Assembly (NCBI GenBank): GCA_002371695.1
Contig: DFGG01000091.1
Location: 1 to 16,274, forward strand
DNA: 16,274 nucleotides
Source of the DNA: a bacterium UBA3756
GTDB lineage: Bacteria > Bacteroidota > Bacteroidia > Bacteroidales > Bacteroidaceae
Reading direction: 5' to 3'
The notes under the pieces: model-generated
The model's database searches: none
The model's input: the letters and a program-made list of their open reading frames with translations, nothing else
Told to the model about the DNA's origin: nothing
Made by a program: the position numbers and the translations under genes
Shown here: piece after piece, positions 13,293 to 16,274 of the stretch
How positions within the stretch are numbered: position 1 is the first letter of the stretch
How the letters are laid out: every line of letters starts with the position of its first letter

Positions 13293-13326
13293 TTGCAAAG
13301 ATACGAAAAAAAATGTATCTTTGCAA
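13293..13326. promoter_or_regulatory. Symmetric bidirectional promoter for birA (-) and tadA (+)
   Basis: A perfect 12-bp inverted repeat: TTGCAAAGATAC (13293-13304), 10-base A-rich spacer, GTATCTTTGCAA (13315-13326). Each arm contains a TATCTTTG -7 box, one per strand (13316-13323 for tadA, 13303-13296 for birA). Exactly 20 bp upstream of each box is an nTTG -33 match (13292-13295 and 13327-13324), sitting directly against the other promoter's -7 box. The two promoters therefore occupy the same DNA and face outward. Confidence 0.85.
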
Positions 13327-13327
13327 C

Positions 13328-13783
13328 ATGAATGCAGAAGAACAACAAAAAAAAGATGAGCGCTTCATGCAAATGGCACTGGAGGAAGCGCACCAGGCCT
13401 TCAAGAAAGGCGAGATACCCATCGGAGCCGTCATCGTATGCAACGACCGTGTAGTTGCCCGCAGCCATAACCTGACTGAAACTCTCTGCGACGTAACGGC
13501 CCATGCCGAGATGCAGGCCATCACGGCAGCCGCCAACACCTTAGGGGGCAAATATCTGACGGACTGCACGCTCTACGTCACCGTTGAGCCCTGCGTGATG
13601 TGTGCAGGAGCCATCGGATGGGCGCAGATTCCGCGCATCGTCTATGGTGCCGCTGATGAGAAACGAGGGTATCACGAATATGCTCCCCGGGCTCTCCACC
13701 CTAAAGCCACGGCCATTGGCGGCATGCTGGAAGAGCAATGCCGGGAGCTGATGCAAGAATTTTTCAGAAGTCGGCGTGGCTAA
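13328..13783 (+). CDS. tadA: tRNA-specific adenosine deaminase TadA
   Basis: A 151-residue zinc deaminase that converts A34 to inosine in the wobble position of tRNA-Arg(ACG). The zinc site is complete: H59-A60-E61 (with E61 the proton shuttle) and P88-C89-x2-C92, with the substrate-side EIPIGAVIV segment upstream. Length is normal. The ATG at 13328 is chosen because a TATCTTTG promoter box ends only 4 bases before it, so earlier ATGs in frame (such as 13265) lie before transcription begins. The next Met (residue 14) would cut the first helix. The mRNA should thus be leaderless or nearly so. The gene ends 7 bases from the convergent lipoprotein gene. Confidence 0.95.
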   Translation: MNAEEQQKKDERFMQMALEEAHQAFKKGEIPIGAVIVCNDRVVARSHNLTETLCDVTAHAEMQAITAAANTLGGKYLTDCTLYVTVEPCVMCAGAIGWAQIPRIVYGAADEKRGYHEYAPRALHPKATAIGGMLEEQCRELMQEFFRSRRG

Positions 13784-13790
13784 CCGTTCT

Positions 13791-14471
13791 TCACTCCGTC
13801 TTCGTGGAGTCGCCATGCAGAGGAGGCTGGCTGAAAAGGAGTGTATCCAGATCCAGACGCCCACCGTGCCTATTTTTGATAGAGAGGAAGAATAAGCCTA
13901 AGCGAACACCAGTGCTGTCGTTGGGCAATACTTTTAGGAAGCCAAGGGTACCAACTCTCTCCTCGCCGCGAACTTTCGCTGTAGAGTCTCGCGTATCAAC
14001 CAGATACTTCGCCAGATGACTGGATACATAGAGTTGCAAGCTGTCGGCCACATTCGTCCTGAACTTTACGTCAAGCAGTCCGCCTTCAGCAGGCACCATC
14101 ACCTCCTTGACATCGAGGACAGCATACTCCTCACTCTGCTTGACATTCACCACCTCGCGCTGTCCACCTGACTCCACAGTCACCAGAGCTGTGCGCGGAG
14201 CACCCGTCAGATTCTTCTCCGTCGTCACGATGATCAGCGTGTCAGTCCCTCCGGGGCCGTTCTCCTTGACCACTTTCAGCCAAGGCACATCAGCGGTGGC
14301 CGTCCAAGGGCCTCCACTGTGAAACAGGAATGAAGCCACCTGCCGCGGCACGGAATATACCTCGACAGAAGAATCGGTAACCAGTCGGACGCCACCTACC
14401 TCATCCTTCAGACACCCTGCCAGCAGGCTCACCACCAGCAGGACGCACACTATCACTGCACTTTTCTTCAT
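13791..14471 (-). CDS. BACON-domain lipoprotein, probably surface-exposed
   Basis: A 226-residue protein with a lipoprotein signal peptide ending LLAGC (lipidated Cys20). The residues after Cys, LKDEV, fit the Lys plus acidic pair of the Bacteroidetes lipoprotein export signal that sends lipoproteins to the outer face of the outer membrane. Residues about 50-112 look like a BACON beta-sandwich (PWTATADVPWLKVV ... RTALVTVESGG ... VVNVKQS). A second, more divergent beta-rich repeat follows (VMVPAEGGLLDVKFRTN onward). BACON domains are usually linked to carbohydrate or mucin binding or act as spacers; no catalytic motif is seen. It has its own promoter and is separated from the upstream peptidase by a hairpin. 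The ligand is unknown. Confidence 0.85.
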   Translation of the reverse strand: MKKSAVIVCVLLVVSLLAGCLKDEVGGVRLVTDSSVEVYSVPRQVASFLFHSGGPWTATADVPWLKVVKENGPGGTDTLIIVTTEKNLTGAPRTALVTVESGGQREVVNVKQSEEYAVLDVKEVMVPAEGGLLDVKFRTNVADSLQLYVSSHLAKYLVDTRDSTAKVRGEERVGTLGFLKVLPNDSTGVRLGLFFLSIKNRHGGRLDLDTLLFSQPPLHGDSTKTE

Positions 14472-14495
14472 TCCTGATAATCGGAATTAACGGCG

Positions 14496-14527
14496 CAAAG
14501 ATACAAACAATTTTCCAAACCTCCAAA
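14496..14527 (-). promoter_or_regulatory. Promoter of the BACON lipoprotein gene
   Basis: On the minus strand, TATCTTTG at 14503-14496 with TTTG at 14527-14524, exactly 20 bp upstream. A leader of about 18-20 bases precedes the ATG at 14471. It lies just past the hairpin that ends the peptidase transcript. Confidence 0.8.
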
Positions 14528-14544
14528 CTTATGCAGCAAAAGTT

Positions 14545-14585
14545 AGCCTCCCGAAGCTGCAAGGTCTTCGGGAGGCTTTCTTTTT
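14545..14585. terminator. Strong hairpin after the M6-type peptidase gene
   Basis: A perfect 12-bp stem, AGCCTCCCGAAG (14545-14556) with CTTCGGGAGGCT (14566-14577), and a 9-base loop. It lies 7 bases past the peptidase stop in the minus direction, as expected for its terminator, though the T-run on that side is short (AACTTTTG). On the plus strand the T-run is better (TTTCTTTTT to 14585), so it may also stop antisense transcription coming through the BACON gene from tadA. Confidence 0.85.
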
Positions 14586-14591
14586 AGGCAA

Positions 14592-16268
14592 TTACTTGAT
14601 GACGGTTTTCTTTCCGTCGATGATATAGATGCCCTTCGGCAAGGCTTTCAAATCAGTACCAATACTGCGGCCAAGAAGGTCGTAGACGAGTGGCCTGTCA
14701 CTTCTACCCATTACAGTTGTCTGTCTGATGGCCGAGGGCGTTCTGTTAACGACCTTATTCTCGAATTTGAAAGAGATTACACCTTCAGACTGCTTGATCT
14801 GGGTAATGGGCTTACTGGTATAGTGTATGCCGTCGGGGTTGAGATTATACAACTCAGCTCTCGGCAGCGACTTGTTGGTAAGGCTATCCTTCTCGCCATA
14901 GGGAAATACATCCCCGGCAGCATCAGTTGTAGCCAGGTTATTGTCTGCAGGTATCACTGTGCAGCGCTGATGGCTATTGTAGCCCTCATACGCCGTTGTA
15001 TTGTTAACCAGATTATACATCCACAACTCGCTATCGAAGTCGACGTGCAGCACCAGCAAGCCACTTCCCGGTATTCCGGAATCCCATCCTCTCTGCTGTC
15101 GATTCTCAAGCAGATAGTACTCGTCGGGAGCTGCGTCATTATAGATAATAAAGAAGTCGCCTCCTTCGTCAATGGCTTTCATGTCGGTGATGACGGTGTC
15201 ATTCTCCAATACTATCGGTTGCTTCCATCCGCAGTACATGCGCTCATAGCTGGTATAGGCGGCTGGCGAGAAACTGTTGCCGTTATAGCTCCCTGACGAC
15301 ATCAGGTCCCATTTGTACATACCATAGTTGCCGCCTCCGGTATCGTACATGTCGGGCAATCCCAGACAGTGGGAGAATTCATGGCAGATGGTACCGATGC
15401 CCTCTATGCCGATGGAGCTTTCAGCATAACCTCGCTGAATGAGTTCCGGGCCACAGGCATAGGTGTCAATCACTACGCCGTCGAGTGTAAGTGTCTTGCC
15501 ATAGTCATTGCTTTGCAGATGCCACTCATGGGGCCAGATGGTATTTACATCGCCGCCCGCTGCTTCGCCAAGACCCGCATATATCACGAACACCTGGTCT
15601 ACCTCGCCATCACCATCCCAGTCATAGTCGTGATAGTCCACCTGCTCATCAGCCATCTCGCAAGCAGTGGCAACCATCAAGCCGGGGTTGGTGTCATTTC
15701 CCTGTGTATTGGCACCATAATAGCCATAGGTCCTCGGCATGGTCAACGGCCCTATCACGTCAAAGTCGAGTTCGAACTGGCCGTAGCTCTGATGCAGGAA
15801 GTAGTCCTTTACGCTGCCCTTGAAACCCAGGTCGCTCGTAAAGCCCACCTTGTTCATTATATCATTATACAGTGCTGGCGTATGGTCGTCTAGGAATTTC
15901 TTGTTCTGGAAATCAACCAGGAGTATCAGTCCCTTTTTCTTGCCGACATACGGTTCATGGGTATCACCGCTAACTGTTCTTGTCCGGTTTCTAGCATGGT
16001 ATTCAGCTCTTTGGCTTCGTTTCTTTTCTGATCTGGCTATCAGAGTGCTCAGCAGGGCAGCCTTATAGATGCCGGGCTTCTCTGTTTCGGCAAAACAAGT
16101 GCCGTCTTCACTGATCCAGTAGTGAGCAAACTCATCGCCCTTCAGTTCGGCTTTCACTTGCGAGCCATCAGCCAGGGTCAGAATCTTCCACTGCCCCGGC
16201 CTTGCAGGAATACTGTTTGCCGCGAGCGTCTGAAATAGCATAATAAATATGAGGTAAATATGTTTCAT
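14592..16268 (-). CDS. Secreted M6-type zinc metallopeptidase with T9SS C-terminal sorting domain
   Basis: A 558-residue protein with a signal peptide (about residues 1-18), an N-terminal domain (ADGSQVKAELKGDEFAHYW), then a catalytic domain of the M6/immune-inhibitor-A-like type. The zinc motif HEFSHCLGLPD gives H296, E297, H300 and the third-ligand Asp D306 (HExxHxxGxxD). A calcium-type loop DYDWDGDGEVDQ (216-225) precedes it, as is usual for the family. After the catalytic part comes a beta-rich region and a short tail, VYDLLGRSIGTDL then LPKGIYIIDGKKTVIK, matching the type A T9SS sorting domain that is cleaved or bound at the surface. It is a likely cargo of the T9SS whose regulators lie at the other end of the window. 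The gene is complete; the start sits 6 bases from the window edge, so its promoter is not visible. Confidence 0.92.
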   Translation of the reverse strand: MKHIYLIFIMLFQTLAANSIPARPGQWKILTLADGSQVKAELKGDEFAHYWISEDGTCFAETEKPGIYKAALLSTLIARSEKKRSQRAEYHARNRTRTVSGDTHEPYVGKKKGLILLVDFQNKKFLDDHTPALYNDIMNKVGFTSDLGFKGSVKDYFLHQSYGQFELDFDVIGPLTMPRTYGYYGANTQGNDTNPGLMVATACEMADEQVDYHDYDWDGDGEVDQVFVIYAGLGEAAGGDVNTIWPHEWHLQSNDYGKTLTLDGVVIDTYACGPELIQRGYAESSIGIEGIGTICHEFSHCLGLPDMYDTGGGNYGMYKWDLMSSGSYNGNSFSPAAYTSYERMYCGWKQPIVLENDTVITDMKAIDEGGDFFIIYNDAAPDEYYLLENRQQRGWDSGIPGSGLLVLHVDFDSELWMYNLVNNTTAYEGYNSHQRCTVIPADNNLATTDAAGDVFPYGEKDSLTNKSLPRAELYNLNPDGIHYTSKPITQIKQSEGVISFKFENKVVNRTPSAIRQTTVMGRSDRPLVYDLLGRSIGTDLKALPKGIYIIDGKKTVIK

Positions 16269-16274
16269 TGTACG

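Noticed and set aside
13265..13327. Earlier tadA start at 13265
   Set aside because: It lies upstream of and across the TATCTTTG promoter box, so it would not be transcribed from that promoter, and the added residues do not match the family.
13286..13504. Upstream extension of the birA frame (73 more codons)
   Set aside because: It runs through the bidirectional promoter and into tadA antisense, and has no ligase homology; the fold starts at 13285.
13793..13810. Short ACTCC/GGAGT hairpin between tadA and the lipoprotein gene as a terminator
   Set aside because: The stem is only 5 bp with no T-run, so it is too weak to call.

Overview
The window reads as a chromosomal segment of a Bacteroidales bacterium, most likely Prevotellaceae or a close relative. 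The grounds are: type IX secretion (T9SS) proteins of the PorW/SprE and PorX types; a DUF4834-type small membrane protein next to psd and pssA; a biotin ligase without an HTH domain; a BACON-type lipoprotein; a protease with a type A T9SS sorting tail; and promoters of the Bacteroidetes form (TTTG, 20 bp, TAnnTTTG). It is densely packed core genome: no gap exceeds 300 bases, and I see no insertion sequence, prophage, CRISPR array, tRNA or rRNA.

Layout. (1) Bases 1-5380, plus strand: the 3' end of aroA, a 70-residue Cys-rich membrane peptide, porW/sprE, porX and tsaE. These are tightly spaced and end at a strong bidirectional hairpin (5381-5414). (2) Bases 5417-9922, minus strand: dnaE, then trxA, then a small acidic protein. 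(3) Bases 10066-11863, plus strand: psd, pssA and a DUF4834 protein, the first two making phosphatidylethanolamine. They diverge from dnaE across a 143-bp promoter region. (4) Bases 11865-13285, minus strand: birA, then pyrH. (5) Bases 13328-13783, plus strand: tadA, which shares with birA a symmetric bidirectional promoter. (6) Bases 13791-16268, minus strand: an M6-type secreted metallopeptidase with a T9SS tail, a terminator, then a BACON lipoprotein with its own promoter.

How the genes connect. The first operon joins T9SS regulation and structure (PorX, PorW) to aromatic amino acid and tRNA t6A synthesis. The M6 peptidase at the far end is a plausible cargo of the same secretion system. 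The other genes are housekeeping: replication (dnaE), redox (trxA), phospholipids (psd, pssA), biotinylation (birA), UTP supply (pyrH) and tRNA editing (tadA).

Most worth a second look: a recurring class of heptanucleotide (7-bp) tandem repeats, all built on a TGA/TCA core, seen at four places. The largest is seven perfect CTCACCT units inside pssA, where loss or gain of one unit would shift the reading frame. Also notable are the 12-bp perfect inverted repeat that forms two face-to-face promoters for birA and tadA, with a likely leaderless tadA; a 12-bp perfect hairpin inside the early birA coding sequence; and the Cys-rich membrane peptide sitting directly before porW.
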